Source: Sphingobacterium faecium
GTDB lineage: Bacteria > Bacteroidota > Bacteroidia > Sphingobacteriales > Sphingobacteriaceae
Assembly: GCF_003054045.1 (NCBI RefSeq)
Contig: NZ_QBKH01000004.1
Span: 434,001 to 498,000 of the forward strand
Direction of reading: 5' to 3'
DNA: 64,000 bases
Part shown: positions 37,153 to 46,091 of the stretch, one piece after another
Numbering within the stretch: the first letter of the stretch is position 1
Layout: every line of letters starts with the position of its first letter
Position numbers and translations under genes: made by a program
The notes under the pieces: generated by a model
What the model saw: the letters and a program-made list of their open reading frames with translations, nothing else
The model's database searches: none
Told to the model about the DNA's origin: nothing

Positions 37153-37973
37153 TACTTTTTCTTCGCGACTCGAAGACCTAGATTACTAAAAGATGCATTG
37201 GGGTTGACCGAACCTATATATTGCGAATTGAAGGAAGCACAACTGTTTTTACTGCACCACCATGAGCCACCGCGCGCATGCGCTACTTTTCGCCCTTGAT
37301 CTCGAACTAGAGATCCTTCGCAAAATTCAAAAACATTGCCGTATACATCATATAAACCCCATGGATTTGCTTTAAATGTTTTAACAGGTGAAGTATATAG
37401 AAAACCATCTGTCGTATCGGCGACTAAATGATTTCTTCCGTGCCATATATTAGCATAATCCATGATGTTATCTAACTCTACACCTTCAAAATATTTGGTT
37501 TGCGAGCCCGCTCTTGAAGCTACTTCCCATTCCTCTAATGATGGTAGACGAACTCCTGCCCATTCGCAATAGGCTAATGCATCACGATAGGATATGCAGG
37601 TAACGGGATGATTCATTTTATCTTCAATGCCCCCCCTACTTGTACCATTTGGAAATCGCCAATAGGCCGTACTATCCTGCAACCATCGAAATTCTGCTAA
37701 CCCGGGCTCAAAGACCATGGCATTGTGAAATCGTTCTGCCAGCGTGATATAATCGGTCGACGCTACAAATGCCGCAAATGCTTCATTGGTTAATTCGGTC
37801 TCAGCAATTGAAAAGTGAGAAAGCGTAACTGCTCTCCTTGGGTTATCTAAACTGAGTGTATCGCCTAAGATATATGTACCTGCTTCTATATCAATAAACC
37901 TTTGCACTTGCGCAAATGAATGACTGGTGCAAATAACCATTCCAAGCAATAAAATCCAGAAGTTCTTGATCAT
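37152..37973 (-). CDS. Exported formylglycine-generating-enzyme-like (SUMF1) protein
   Basis: A 273-residue protein with a signal peptide (up to HSFAQ) and an FGE-sulfatase/SUMF1 domain. Near the C-terminus GGSWWCSKNSC has two Cys with four residues between them, the same spacing as the two catalytic Cys of true formylglycine-generating enzymes; many SUMF1-like proteins (GldK, GldJ and others) lack these. The typical SNLGLRVA end follows. It may therefore be a genuine FGE that converts Cys of a sulfatase to formylglycine, but acting in the periplasm would be unusual. No sulfatase gene is in the window. It overlaps the upstream gene by 4 bases. Confidence 0.7.
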   Translation of the reverse strand: MIKNFWILLLGMVICTSHSFAQVQRFIDIEAGTYILGDTLSLDNPRRAVTLSHFSIAETELTNEAFAAFVASTDYITLAERFHNAMVFEPGLAEFRWLQDSTAYWRFPNGTSRGGIEDKMNHPVTCISYRDALAYCEWAGVRLPSLEEWEVASRAGSQTKYFEGVELDNIMDYANIWHGRNHLVADTTDGFLYTSPVKTFKANPWGLYDVYGNVFEFCEGSLVRDQGRKVAHARGGSWWCSKNSCASFNSQYIGSVNPNASFSNLGLRVAKKK

Positions 37974-38728
37974 TTCAAAGTCTTTTCTTTATAATAACGA
38001 CTAGCGCGTTCACAGATTAAAACTTCATTTGCTTTATTATAATTCAGGAAGGAATAATAATTAGCATCAGGACCATATAATTTCTGGTAAGAAGTTGATT
38101 TCATAAACTCATCAAACTCTCCTCGTTTCATTAAAAGCATCAGTAAGGTCAATGCATCCTTATCTTGAGCTGTGCTTTTGATATAACTAATGATAAAGGG
38201 AATCATTTCCCAAGCATTCATTTCTAAGATTGCTTCTTTATAATTTACACCCATACGTTTACTCCGGACGACCGATTCTTGAATGAGTTTCATCACAGAA
38301 TCGCGGTTTCCCATTAGAAAATCGGCTTGTCTTTGACTCCAGCTCGCTTCATTAAATCCTGTTTCCAATTGACTGAAAATCCTTTTTTGAATATCGTTTT
38401 GATATTCTGGAATAGCACAATTCTGTTGGCTAAGCTCTGCATGAATCATGACATAGGTAAACTTTTCTCTTAAACTTAATGATTTAAATTGTGTTGCACT
38501 TATAGCTTCTATACCACCGTCCGAACTGCCCAATGGATCTTCTTTAAATGTAATGGTTTCAATCATTTTTTTTACTTTGGCTAACCCATAAGGCGGTATA
38601 GTCATTTTAGTGCGCAATTCGTAACCTTTTTCATCTCTGCTATAAGAACTGCCATCAACCTCATTCGATTGAGCAAAGGCGTTTATAAAGCCAAATAATA
38701 AGATAAGTAATAGTACGTGAGTTCTCAT
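37970..38728 (-). CDS. Hypothetical exported protein coupled to the FGE-like gene
   Basis: About 252 residues from the ATG at 38728 (MRTHVLLLILLFGFINAFAQ), a clear signal peptide; the frame continues upstream to 38836 but those residues lack any secretory pattern. The mature part is helical and charged (ETITFKEDPLGS, FTYVMIHAELSQQ, NAWEMIPFIISYIKS). I do not recognise it. The ATGA overlap with the FGE-like gene indicates that the two proteins are made together and may act together. Confidence 0.7.
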   Translation of the reverse strand: MRTHVLLLILLFGFINAFAQSNEVDGSSYSRDEKGYELRTKMTIPPYGLAKVKKMIETITFKEDPLGSSDGGIEAISATQFKSLSLREKFTYVMIHAELSQQNCAIPEYQNDIQKRIFSQLETGFNEASWSQRQADFLMGNRDSVMKLIQESVVRSKRMGVNYKEAILEMNAWEMIPFIISYIKSTAQDKDALTLLMLLMKRGEFDEFMKSTSYQKLYGPDANYYSFLNYNKANEVLICERASRYYKEKTLK

Positions 38729-38901
38729 CGTTTTTTCTTTAAAAATAATCAAAACTGTTGAATTAAATGTTTGTTGAAGATATGAATAAACGGTTAGAGG
38801 AAAACTGCTTACTGATGGCGGTATCATCGAGCACATATTTCAATTTTTTTTAAAATTTATTATCTTGGGTTTTCATCTTTAAAAAAATATAAATAAATAA
38901 C

Positions 38902-39429
38902 ATGATCCAACAATCAAAAAACAGATCGATTTCAAACAGCATTATCCTAATTTTAATATGTTCACTTTTCTTATCTTCTTGTCAAAACGGGATTAAAGAA
39001 AAGATCAAGAATGATGATATCATTGAGTTCCAAAAAGATGATGAAATCATGAATCAAGCTATCGCTGAAGCCAATAAGACTTTTAAAAATTTTGATGACG
39101 CATTTAAACAGCCTCAGGAAGGATATGAAAGTTTTGCTATTAAGGTGAAATTTGATACCGAAGATGGAGGTGGTGAACACATCTGGATTGGTGATTTAAC
39201 TTCTGATGGGAAATCGTACAGTGGTACTGTAAATAATGAACCTCAATTGACAAAGGCCGTAAAATTTGGAGATCGAGTTACCATAGACCCTAAAACAATT
39301 TCTGACTGGATGTATTTGGATAAAGGAGTTTTACGAGGAGGTTATACGATTCGCGTGATGAAAAATAACCTGTCAGATGATGAAAAAAAAGCTTTTGACC
39401 AAGAGGTCGGTTTTATCATTGAAGATTAG
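38902..39429 (+). CDS. DUF2314 lipoprotein
   Basis: A 175-residue lipoprotein: a basic, hydrophobic N-terminus with lipobox LFLSSC, then a DUF2314 domain (about residues 65-170) with FAIKVKFDTEDGGGEHIWIG, YSGTVNNEP and DWMYLDKGVLRGGYT. DUF2314 proteins are widespread with no assigned role; some are immunity-like. It is monocistronic and followed by a strong bidirectional terminator. Confidence 0.88.
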   Translation: MIQQSKNRSISNSIILILICSLFLSSCQNGIKEKIKNDDIIEFQKDDEIMNQAIAEANKTFKNFDDAFKQPQEGYESFAIKVKFDTEDGGGEHIWIGDLTSDGKSYSGTVNNEPQLTKAVKFGDRVTIDPKTISDWMYLDKGVLRGGYTIRVMKNNLSDDEKKAFDQEVGFIIED

Positions 39430-39430
39430 T

Positions 39431-39475
39431 ATTCATAAAAAAGAGCGAAACTGGGTTTCGCTCTTTTTTATGAAT
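39431..39475. terminator. Bidirectional terminator (DUF2314 / nadD)
   Basis: A 45-base perfect inverted repeat: 21-base arms 39431-39451 and 39455-39475 around TGG, GC-rich near the loop and A/T-rich outside. It covers the nadD stop codon on minus. Confidence 0.92.
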
Positions 39476-40043
39476 ATAAGCCTTTTTTCTCGATAAAATC
39501 TAAGACTTTGTCTGGAGTATAAAATTTGATATTTTTACCTTCTTTGATCGATTTTCTTAGAAAAGTTGAAGATAGTTCCATCATAGGTGTCTGAGTCATC
39601 GTGATGGATGGATGCTCTTTCATGGTATTGCCACTATATCCTGGTCTTGGATAGACGTAGATGTGATAATCTCTTAATATGACATCACTGTTCTTCCATT
39701 TGGAAAAGGTTTCCAAGTTGTCCTCCCCCATAATCAAAACAAAATCATGTGAAGGATATTTCTCCGCTAGATGCGTTAAGGTATCAATGGTATAAGAGGG
39801 TTGCGGCAAACCAAACTCGATAGCACTCACTTTTAAGTTGTCGGTATCTTCTATCGCTAGATTGACCATCTCCAGCCGATCGTACATATTTCCTAGGCTT
39901 TCCTTCTTCTTAAACGGATTTTGTGGAGAAACCACAAACCATACCTCGTCCAATTCTGTATAATTAGCCATATAATTAGCAATTATTAAATGACCTACAT
40001 GCACGGGATTAAAAGATCCAAAGAATAAACCAACTTTAGCCAT
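39468..40043 (-). CDS. nadD: Nicotinate-nucleotide adenylyltransferase NadD
   Basis: Adenylates nicotinate mononucleotide to deamido-NAD in NAD synthesis. The 191-residue nucleotidyltransferase shows FGSFNPVHVGHL at the N-terminus (HxGH motif) and the C-terminal SSTFLRKSI motif (family ISSTxxR type). It closes the nadD-gmk-yicC operon (2-base gap from gmk). With nadA and nadB elsewhere in the window it forms most of the de novo NAD route. Confidence 0.95.
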   Translation of the reverse strand: MAKVGLFFGSFNPVHVGHLIIANYMANYTELDEVWFVVSPQNPFKKKESLGNMYDRLEMVNLAIEDTDNLKVSAIEFGLPQPSYTIDTLTHLAEKYPSHDFVLIMGEDNLETFSKWKNSDVILRDYHIYVYPRPGYSGNTMKEHPSITMTQTPMMELSSTFLRKSIKEGKNIKFYTPDKVLDFIEKKGLYS

Positions 40044-40045
40044 GA

Positions 40046-40615
40046 CTATTTGTTCAGAAATTCCATCACTAATTTTTCTGCCTCAACCACAGCGACGTCT
40101 AAGTCATAATTTTTTAATATGACATCGAATTTATCAGCATATGATAATTCTGATTCTGCTTTTGCAAATCGTTCCTGCAATTTTTCTTCTGAATCGGTTC
40201 CTCTTCCACGAAGACGTTCTTTTAATACTTCCAAAGATGGAGGTTGCACAAAAATAGATAAGGCTTCATCTGGAAACTTAGAACGTAATCGTAATCCACC
40301 GATCACATCAATATCAAAAATAACATGCTTACCTTTTGCCCAGATGCGTTCTACTTCCGAACGCAGTGTTCCATAAAAGGTGCCAGAGTACACTTCTTCA
40401 AATTCAATAAATTCTTGTTTGGCAATTTTATGCAAAAAGTCTTCTTTCGAAATAAAGTAATAATCTTTACCATCTATTTCTTCACCGCGAGGCTCTCGTG
40501 TACTTGCTGAAATGGAAAATTCCAACTTATCACCATGTTTACCTAATAAACTTTTTACTATTGTTGTTTTACCTGCGCCCGATGGTGCGGAGAATATAAT
40601 TAACTTACCTGCCAT
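40046..40615 (-). CDS. gmk: Guanylate kinase
   Basis: Phosphorylates GMP to GDP with ATP. The 189 residues have the P-loop SAPSGAGKTTIV at the N-terminus and the guanylate-binding REPRGEEIDGKDYYF segment. It lies between yicC and nadD with 2-base gaps on both sides, so they are one operon. Confidence 0.97.
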   Translation of the reverse strand: MAGKLIIFSAPSGAGKTTIVKSLLGKHGDKLEFSISASTREPRGEEIDGKDYYFISKEDFLHKIAKQEFIEFEEVYSGTFYGTLRSEVERIWAKGKHVIFDIDVIGGLRLRSKFPDEALSIFVQPPSLEVLKERLRGRGTDSEEKLQERFAKAESELSYADKFDVILKNYDLDVAVVEAEKLVMEFLNK

Positions 40616-40617
40616 TC

Positions 40618-41493
40618 CTATAATACGTTGAGCAATTGCTCTTTAATTTTTTCTAATTCTTCTTTCATTTTTACCACGATCTGCTGAATTCCAGCGTGAT
40701 TTGCTTTTGATCCCAAAGTATTAATCTCTCTACCCATTTCCTGAGATATAAATCCAAGTTTCTTACCGTTGGAATCCGATGCGGTCAATGCTTTTTGAAA
40801 ATAACGACAGTGTGAACGTAAACGTACTTTCTCTTCTGTGATATCTAATTTATCGATATAATAAATCAACTCCTGCTCAAAACGATTTTTATCTACGTTT
40901 TCCTTGCCTACTGTATCCTCCAGATAATGTCCGATACGTTCTCTGATTAAAGGAATACGATCCATCTCCACAGATTCGACTTCTGTTAAATAAGTTAAGA
41001 TCAATTCAACACGATCAGTTAGGTCCTGCGATAATACTGCGCCTTCGTCTGCTCGGAAAAGATTAAAGTGGTCTACTGCGGCATAAAATGCTTCTAATAA
41101 TAATTTTGATTCTTCTTCATCAACTTCATTATCATTATTGGCAATTACCTCCGGCATATTAAGAGCTAATTCGAAAAGAGAAACTTGTTTATCCCCCAAT
41201 TCAAAAGCAATCTGTTGTAATTGTGTATAGTATTTTTTTAGCAAATCTGCATTTATAGTGGATGCTTTTGCTGTTTGATCAGTATATTCAACATTCACAT
41301 ACAGGTTTACCTTACCTCTTTCGATCAGTTTACTACACTCTGTACGTAATGTCAATTCCTTATCTGAAACCGCTTTGGGTAAGCGAAGATTCAATTCAAG
41401 AAATTTAGAATTCAAGGATTTAATCTCGACACTGTACTTAACTTTTCCATTGTCTTTTACAGCAGTGCCGTATCCTGTCATTGATTTTATCAT
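40618..41493 (-). CDS. YicC/YloC family endoribonuclease
   Basis: About 291 residues from the ATG at 41493 (MIKSMTGYG), the standard YicC start; the extra N-terminal residues to 41517 look spurious. YicC-family proteins are endoribonucleases linked to RNA decay and small-RNA turnover. Signatures: MIKSMTGYG, KSLNSKFLELNLRLP and the C-terminal QEMGREINTLGSKANH. The yicC-gmk order is widely conserved in bacteria and supports the call. Confidence 0.93.
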   Translation of the reverse strand: MIKSMTGYGTAVKDNGKVKYSVEIKSLNSKFLELNLRLPKAVSDKELTLRTECSKLIERGKVNLYVNVEYTDQTAKASTINADLLKKYYTQLQQIAFELGDKQVSLFELALNMPEVIANNDNEVDEEESKLLLEAFYAAVDHFNLFRADEGAVLSQDLTDRVELILTYLTEVESVEMDRIPLIRERIGHYLEDTVGKENVDKNRFEQELIYYIDKLDITEEKVRLRSHCRYFQKALTASDSNGKKLGFISQEMGREINTLGSKANHAGIQQIVVKMKEELEKIKEQLLNVL

Positions 41494-41551
41494 ATGCAAA
41501 GGTAAGAAACATTCCAATAATGCATAATATCAAGACTATAAATTGATTAAT

Positions 41552-42121
41552 TTACCAATCATGCTTGGCAATAATGACACATAAATAGCTTTTTTGATTA
41601 CCTTTCTTGCCTACTGTGACATAGCCAATACCAATATCATATAATGATGCATTCCAATCATCCATGCCCAATAAGTGTTTTCGATGATGATATCCGGGTG
41701 CTTCTTTACCAATGATGAGGCCTTTTATCGCTTCACTAGCACTTGGCCAATTCCAGGCGATAGATTCGAAATTATTTGCTTTTTTATTTTTCAGCCAGCT
41801 TGCATTTAAATCATAACCTGACTTTTGAATGTAATAATTGGGACCTATTCCGTCTGGATTGACGTGGTCAAAATAATTTCTTCTGGCCATGTCCTCGGCA
41901 CGATCTTCCGCAACAGCAGCTAGCTTTTTATTCCAATTCAATGGTTTTCTGGTCACCTTATCCAAATTGAATAATCCGAGTTTCTTTTTATACCGTTCGG
42001 GATGCCGACGGATATCATTTAGAAGTTCAAATGCTGCTTTAGCCTGTTTTTTTTCAACTCGAACTTGCGCCGATGAAAAAGTAAACACGAAACTGAGAAA
42101 GATAAAAAGTAGATACTTCAT
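41552..42121 (-). CDS. Exported CAP (SCP/PR1) domain protein
   Basis: About 189 residues from the ATG at 42121 (MKYLLFIFLSFVFTFSSAQ), a good signal peptide. The CAP domain shows AAVAEDRAEDMARRNYFDHVNPDG, FESIAWNW, and GYHHRKHLLG, where His and acidic cleft residues lie. Bacterial CAP proteins are periplasmic or secreted; their activity is usually unknown. No conserved neighbour hints at its target. Confidence 0.88.
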   Translation of the reverse strand: MKYLLFIFLSFVFTFSSAQVRVEKKQAKAAFELLNDIRRHPERYKKKLGLFNLDKVTRKPLNWNKKLAAVAEDRAEDMARRNYFDHVNPDGIGPNYYIQKSGYDLNASWLKNKKANNFESIAWNWPSASEAIKGLIIGKEAPGYHHRKHLLGMDDWNASLYDIGIGYVTVGKKGNQKSYLCVIIAKHDW

Positions 42122-42163
42122 ACACATATTTAGATAAAGCAGACTCAAAAAAGGGTAATTGGT

Positions 42164-42811
42164 TTAGACCTTTATTGATTTTTTAGTCTTCCATACCTGT
42201 ATAAGCATGGGAAACAGGCTAATAAAAATAATGACGAGTACTACGATCGAAAAATGGTTTTTAAAGAATGGAAGTTGACCAAAGAAATAGCCTGCGAATA
42301 GAAATAAGGTTACCCAGAGAAAACCCCCAAGCATATTATAAGTTCCAAATTGGGGATAGGGCATCTTACTTATCCCCGCAACAAATGGGGCGAATGTGCG
42401 TACAATCGGAACAAATCGTGCATAGATAATCGTTTTGGAACCGTGATTTAAATAGAAGGATTGAGTTCGCTCCAAATATTCGGGTTTAAAAATTTTAGAT
42501 CCCGTTTTGAATACACGGAGCCCTAAATATTTTCCGATTTCATAATTGACAAAATCACCTAGAATAGCTGCAAATATCAAAAAAAGCCAAAATAAAAGTA
42601 ATGATAAACCGCTCTCAGGAATGGCAATGATAGCCCCTAGAGCAAATAAGACAGAGTCTCCTGGCAAAAATGGAGCAACCACTAATCCTGTTTCTGCAAA
42701 TACAATTAAAAATAAAACGAGATAGGTCCATCCTTCATACTCATGCACGATCTGCACTAAGTGTCTATCGATATGAAAAATAAAATCAACAATATTGGTC
42801 AAGATCTCCAT
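42164..42811 (-). CDS. DedA family membrane protein
   Basis: A 215-residue inner-membrane protein of the DedA/SNARE-associated (VTT) family. The motif IYARFVPIVRTFAPFVAG with conserved Arg and Pro residues and the reentrant FLPGDSVLFALG segment are typical. DedA proteins act in undecaprenyl-phosphate or phospholipid recycling and membrane homeostasis. It is the second of two tandem paralogues (upstream copy at 42923-43582), about 110 bases apart with a hairpin between. Confidence 0.93.
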   Translation of the reverse strand: MEILTNIVDFIFHIDRHLVQIVHEYEGWTYLVLFLIVFAETGLVVAPFLPGDSVLFALGAIIAIPESGLSLLLFWLFLIFAAILGDFVNYEIGKYLGLRVFKTGSKIFKPEYLERTQSFYLNHGSKTIIYARFVPIVRTFAPFVAGISKMPYPQFGTYNMLGGFLWVTLFLFAGYFFGQLPFFKNHFSIVVLVIIFISLFPMLIQVWKTKKSIKV

Positions 42812-42909
42812 ACATCGAATTCTTTTGAATAAACTGCTAGGTATATATTACGGTATCTTTCTATCCAGTAATTGATCCGTTGCTACTATGATCATAATCG
42901 GGTATATAA

Positions 42910-42937
42910 AAAAAGGAAGCTTTTAAGCTTCCTTTTT
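42910..42937 (-). terminator. Terminator between the two DedA genes
   Basis: Arms 42910-42920 and 42927-42937 around TTTTAA, giving a T-run on minus. It overlaps the end of the upstream DedA gene (stop at 42923), so the second DedA gene needs its own promoter. Confidence 0.85.
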
Positions 42938-43582
42938 CTTTTTAAATTTTTCTTTTACGACTTCAAAGACAATCGGTAGTATGGATAATAGAATAATCAA
43001 TAATACCACTTTTGAAAAATTATCTCTAATAATCGGTATGTTTCCTAAGAAATAACCTGCTAATGTAATTCCAACTACCCAAAGAACTGCTCCAATAACA
43101 TTATAGGTTATAAAAGTACCATAATGCATTCTGCCAATACCTCCGACAAATGGTGCTAAAGTTCTTACAATAGGTACAAAGCGTGCAATAACGATTGTCT
43201 TGCTTCCATACTTCTCATAGAATGCATGAGTTTTCTGAATCTGCTCATCCTTAATGACCTGTTTTCCAAAAAGTTTAAACTTGGTCATCTGCATACCAAA
43301 ACGTTTCCCGATCGAGTAATTAAGCGAATCTCCCGATATCGCAGCTACCAATAGGATGACAATCATCAACCAAACATTCAATTCGTTGGGCTGTGCTGCA
43401 AGCATACCAGATGCAAAAAGTAAGGAATCTCCTGGTAAAAATGGCATTACGACTACTCCTGTTTCGACAAAAATAATCAAAAACAAAATGAGGTAAGTCC
43501 AAGTATTATAATCATTTACAATTTCTAGTAAATGTTTATCAATATGCAGAATAAAATCAATAATATGCGTTATAACTTCCAA
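42923..43582 (-). CDS. DedA family membrane protein (paralogue)
   Basis: A 219-residue DedA protein, similar in length and pattern to the next gene: VIARFVPIVRTLAPFVGG and FLPGDSLLFASG. The basic tail KEKFKKKKEA differs from its paralogue. Same function expected (lipid-carrier flipping or phospholipid homeostasis). It follows dnaN closely (11 bases), so it may be in the dnaN transcript. Confidence 0.93.
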   Translation of the reverse strand: MEVITHIIDFILHIDKHLLEIVNDYNTWTYLILFLIIFVETGVVVMPFLPGDSLLFASGMLAAQPNELNVWLMIVILLVAAISGDSLNYSIGKRFGMQMTKFKLFGKQVIKDEQIQKTHAFYEKYGSKTIVIARFVPIVRTLAPFVGGIGRMHYGTFITYNVIGAVLWVVGITLAGYFLGNIPIIRDNFSKVVLLIILLSILPIVFEVVKEKFKKKKEA

Positions 43583-43593
43583 AGCAATCTGAA

Positions 43594-44718
43594 TTAACCT
43601 ATGTTATTTAACATAACCGGCATAACCAGCATTAAAATATCTTCATTTTCTTCTGCTACTGCTGGAATTAATAATCCGGCACGGTTTGCTGTACTCATTT
43701 CGATCACAACTTCTTCACTCGCCAAATTATTCAACATCTCTACTAAAAATTTAGCGTTGAAACCAATCTCCATATCTTCTCCTTCAAACTGACAGCCTAA
43801 ACGCTCATGAGCTTCGTTAGAAAAATCTAGATCTTCTGCTGAGATATTTAATTCGCTACCTGAGATTTTCAAACGTACTTGATGGGTCGTTTTATTGGCA
43901 AAAATAACGACACGACGTAGCGTATTTAAGAATAATAAACGATCAACAGTTAATTTGTTTGGATTCACTTGCGGAATGACAGCTTCATAATCTGGGTAAC
44001 GCTCGTCAATCAAACGACAAATTAAATTGATGTTACCAAAACTGAAAAAGGCATTAGTAGAATTATATTCAATCGATACATTAATATCTTCAGATGGTAA
44101 AGAAGATTTCAGTAAGGATAACGCTTTTTTAGGAAGGATCAATGAAGCCGGTTTTTCTACACCTATATCAGATCTTCTATAACGAACTAATTTATGTGCA
44201 TCTGTGGATACAAATGTAATCGCTTTATCTCCCAATTGAACTAAAACACCTGACATCGCGGGTCTCAATTCATCGTTACTGACAGCAAAGATGGTTTTAC
44301 TGATTGCTTCTGCCAATATTGGAGCAGGCATGTTTACCGTATGAGCATTATCAATAACAGGAATTTTAGGGAAATCTTCAGGATTTTCACCACTCAACTT
44401 GTATTTACCATCACCAGCGCTTATTTCAATCGCTAATGTATTGTTGTCAACAAAAAAAGCAACAGGCTGATCCGGCAATGTTTTTAAAGTCTCGATTAAA
44501 ATTTTAGAAGGCATCGCTACTTTTCCTTCTTCTTTAGCCTCAATTTGCAATGACGTAACCATGCTTGTTTGCAAATCTGTTGCAGAAATTGTTAACGTAT
44601 TGTCTTTTATTTCAAAAAGAAAGTTCTCTAATATGGGTAGAACTGTACTACTACTTGAAGCGCCATTAATAGCTTGAAGTTGTTTTAATAAAATCGATGT
44701 GGATACTATAAATCTCAT
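43594..44718 (-). CDS. dnaN: DNA polymerase III beta subunit (sliding clamp)
   Basis: Ring-shaped processivity clamp of the replicative polymerase. The 374 residues match the family, with three repeated clamp domains and characteristic motifs such as FIVSTSILLKQL at the start, SNDELRPAMSGVLV and LIDERYPDYEAVIPQ in the middle and LMLVMPVMLNN at the end. The gene is near dnaA (50239) and the putative origin, about 13 kb away, as is common. It is followed closely by a DedA gene. Confidence 0.97.
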   Translation of the reverse strand: MRFIVSTSILLKQLQAINGASSSSTVLPILENFLFEIKDNTLTISATDLQTSMVTSLQIEAKEEGKVAMPSKILIETLKTLPDQPVAFFVDNNTLAIEISAGDGKYKLSGENPEDFPKIPVIDNAHTVNMPAPILAEAISKTIFAVSNDELRPAMSGVLVQLGDKAITFVSTDAHKLVRYRRSDIGVEKPASLILPKKALSLLKSSLPSEDINVSIEYNSTNAFFSFGNINLICRLIDERYPDYEAVIPQVNPNKLTVDRLLFLNTLRRVVIFANKTTHQVRLKISGSELNISAEDLDFSNEAHERLGCQFEGEDMEIGFNAKFLVEMLNNLASEEVVIEMSTANRAGLLIPAVAEENEDILMLVMPVMLNNIG

Positions 44719-44925
44719 TTCCTAAAATTATGAATTATATCTGCAATATTACGCAAAAGAATCTACATTTTTTAATCAGCGGTATGCAAATCATGCAAAA
44801 GCGGCTTTCAAAACAAAATCAATATCAAAGACTCTAAATCATTGGATTTCAATAAAATTAATCCCATTTAAGCCAATTATATTTTGTTTATAAATAAATG
44901 CTGTCTATTATTTATTACATTTGTA

Positions 44926-44933
44926 TAGACTAG
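44926..44933 (+). promoter_or_regulatory. Candidate -7 box before the delta' subunit gene
   Basis: TACATTTG (TAnnTTTG) ends 9 bases before the ATG at 44943, so the transcript would have an extremely short leader. No good -33 TTG at the expected spacing. Confidence 0.45.
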
Positions 44934-44942
44934 CAGTAGTAT

Positions 44943-46085
44943 ATGCAATTTAAAGAAATAATTGGACATGATTTAGTTAAAGCACATCTGATCAGCACAG
45001 TTCGTGATAACCGTGTTAGTCATGCTCAACTATTTCTTGGCCCAGAAGGATCTGGTTCTTTAGCTTTGGCTTTGGCTTATGCGCAATTAATCAATTGCGA
45101 AAATAAATTAGAGGATGATAGTTGTGGTCAATGTGCTTCTTGTCGAAAATACAGTAAGCTTATCCACCCCGATTTACATTTTTCATATCCTTTCATTGCC
45201 AAGCATAAAGATGATCATGCTGCTACATTCATGGACAATTGGCGTAAGGCTTTTTTAAATAATCCTTATTTGGGTTTAGAAAATTGGCGACAACAACTTG
45301 ATGCGGATAATAAGCAAGTTAATATCAATATTGCAGAAGCACATGAAATTATTAAAAAACTGAGTCTAAAATCTTTTGAAGCAGAATATAAGGTGCTAAT
45401 TATGTGGCTCCCTGAATATTTAGAAAAAGAAGGCAATGCATTACTAAAACTGATTGAAGAACCACCGGAAAAAACATTGTTTCTTTTGGTTGCTGAAAAT
45501 CAAGATAAAATATTAAATACCATTATTTCGAGAACGCAGCTTGTCAAAATCAATAAGTTGAGCCATCAGGCTATTACTTCTTATTTAACTGAAAGTAAGC
45601 ATCTTGAAGAATCCGAAGCGAGAGAGATTGCTTTTATAGCAGATGGCAATGTCCAGGAAGCTATAAATATGATTGATCTACACACCAATAATCATTTTGA
45701 ACTTTTGGTCAAATGGTTGCGTTTGGCCGTTCAAGATTCGGGCTTAAATATCATTAGCATTTGCGAGGATGAATTAGCTAAATTAGGTCGAGAGAATCAA
45801 AAAACTTTTTTGATGTATGCCATTAACATCATGCGTCAAATTGTTTTAATTAAACAAGACCTATCAAGCCTAGTATTCCTTCCTGCGCATGAACTTGATT
45901 TTGTCAACAAGTTTGCTACTCATTATACCCTTGAACAGATTGAAGAGACAATCAATTTGTTTGAAACAACACATTATAGTGTAGAAAGAAATGCAAATCC
46001 TAAAATATTATTTTTAGATTTATCTTTGCAATTAGTATTAATGTTTAAATACAAAACGTTTCCGAAAGGAACTCAATATATATAG
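44943..46085 (+). CDS. DNA polymerase III delta' (clamp-loader) subunit
   Basis: A 380-residue clamp-loader subunit similar to HolB. Zinc ligands are visible in INCENKLEDDSCGQCASCRK; the region where the Walker A lysine should be reads GPEGSGSLALA, so the P-loop lysine is lost, as in E. coli delta', which does not hydrolyse ATP. Other motifs include LLKLIEEPPEKTLFLL and IISRTQLVKIN. It is the first gene of a plus-strand cluster with the ricT-like gene (6 bases apart). Confidence 0.88.
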   Translation: MQFKEIIGHDLVKAHLISTVRDNRVSHAQLFLGPEGSGSLALALAYAQLINCENKLEDDSCGQCASCRKYSKLIHPDLHFSYPFIAKHKDDHAATFMDNWRKAFLNNPYLGLENWRQQLDADNKQVNINIAEAHEIIKKLSLKSFEAEYKVLIMWLPEYLEKEGNALLKLIEEPPEKTLFLLVAENQDKILNTIISRTQLVKINKLSHQAITSYLTESKHLEESEAREIAFIADGNVQEAINMIDLHTNNHFELLVKWLRLAVQDSGLNIISICEDELAKLGRENQKTFLMYAINIMRQIVLIKQDLSSLVFLPAHELDFVNKFATHYTLEQIEETINLFETTHYSVERNANPKILFLDLSLQLVLMFKYKTFPKGTQYI

Positions 46086-46091
46086 AAAACT

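Noticed and set aside
37152..37973. GldK/GldJ identity for the SUMF1 protein
   Set aside because: It is shorter, lacks a lipobox, and keeps both FGE-type Cys; there is no adjacent gldL, gldM or gldN.
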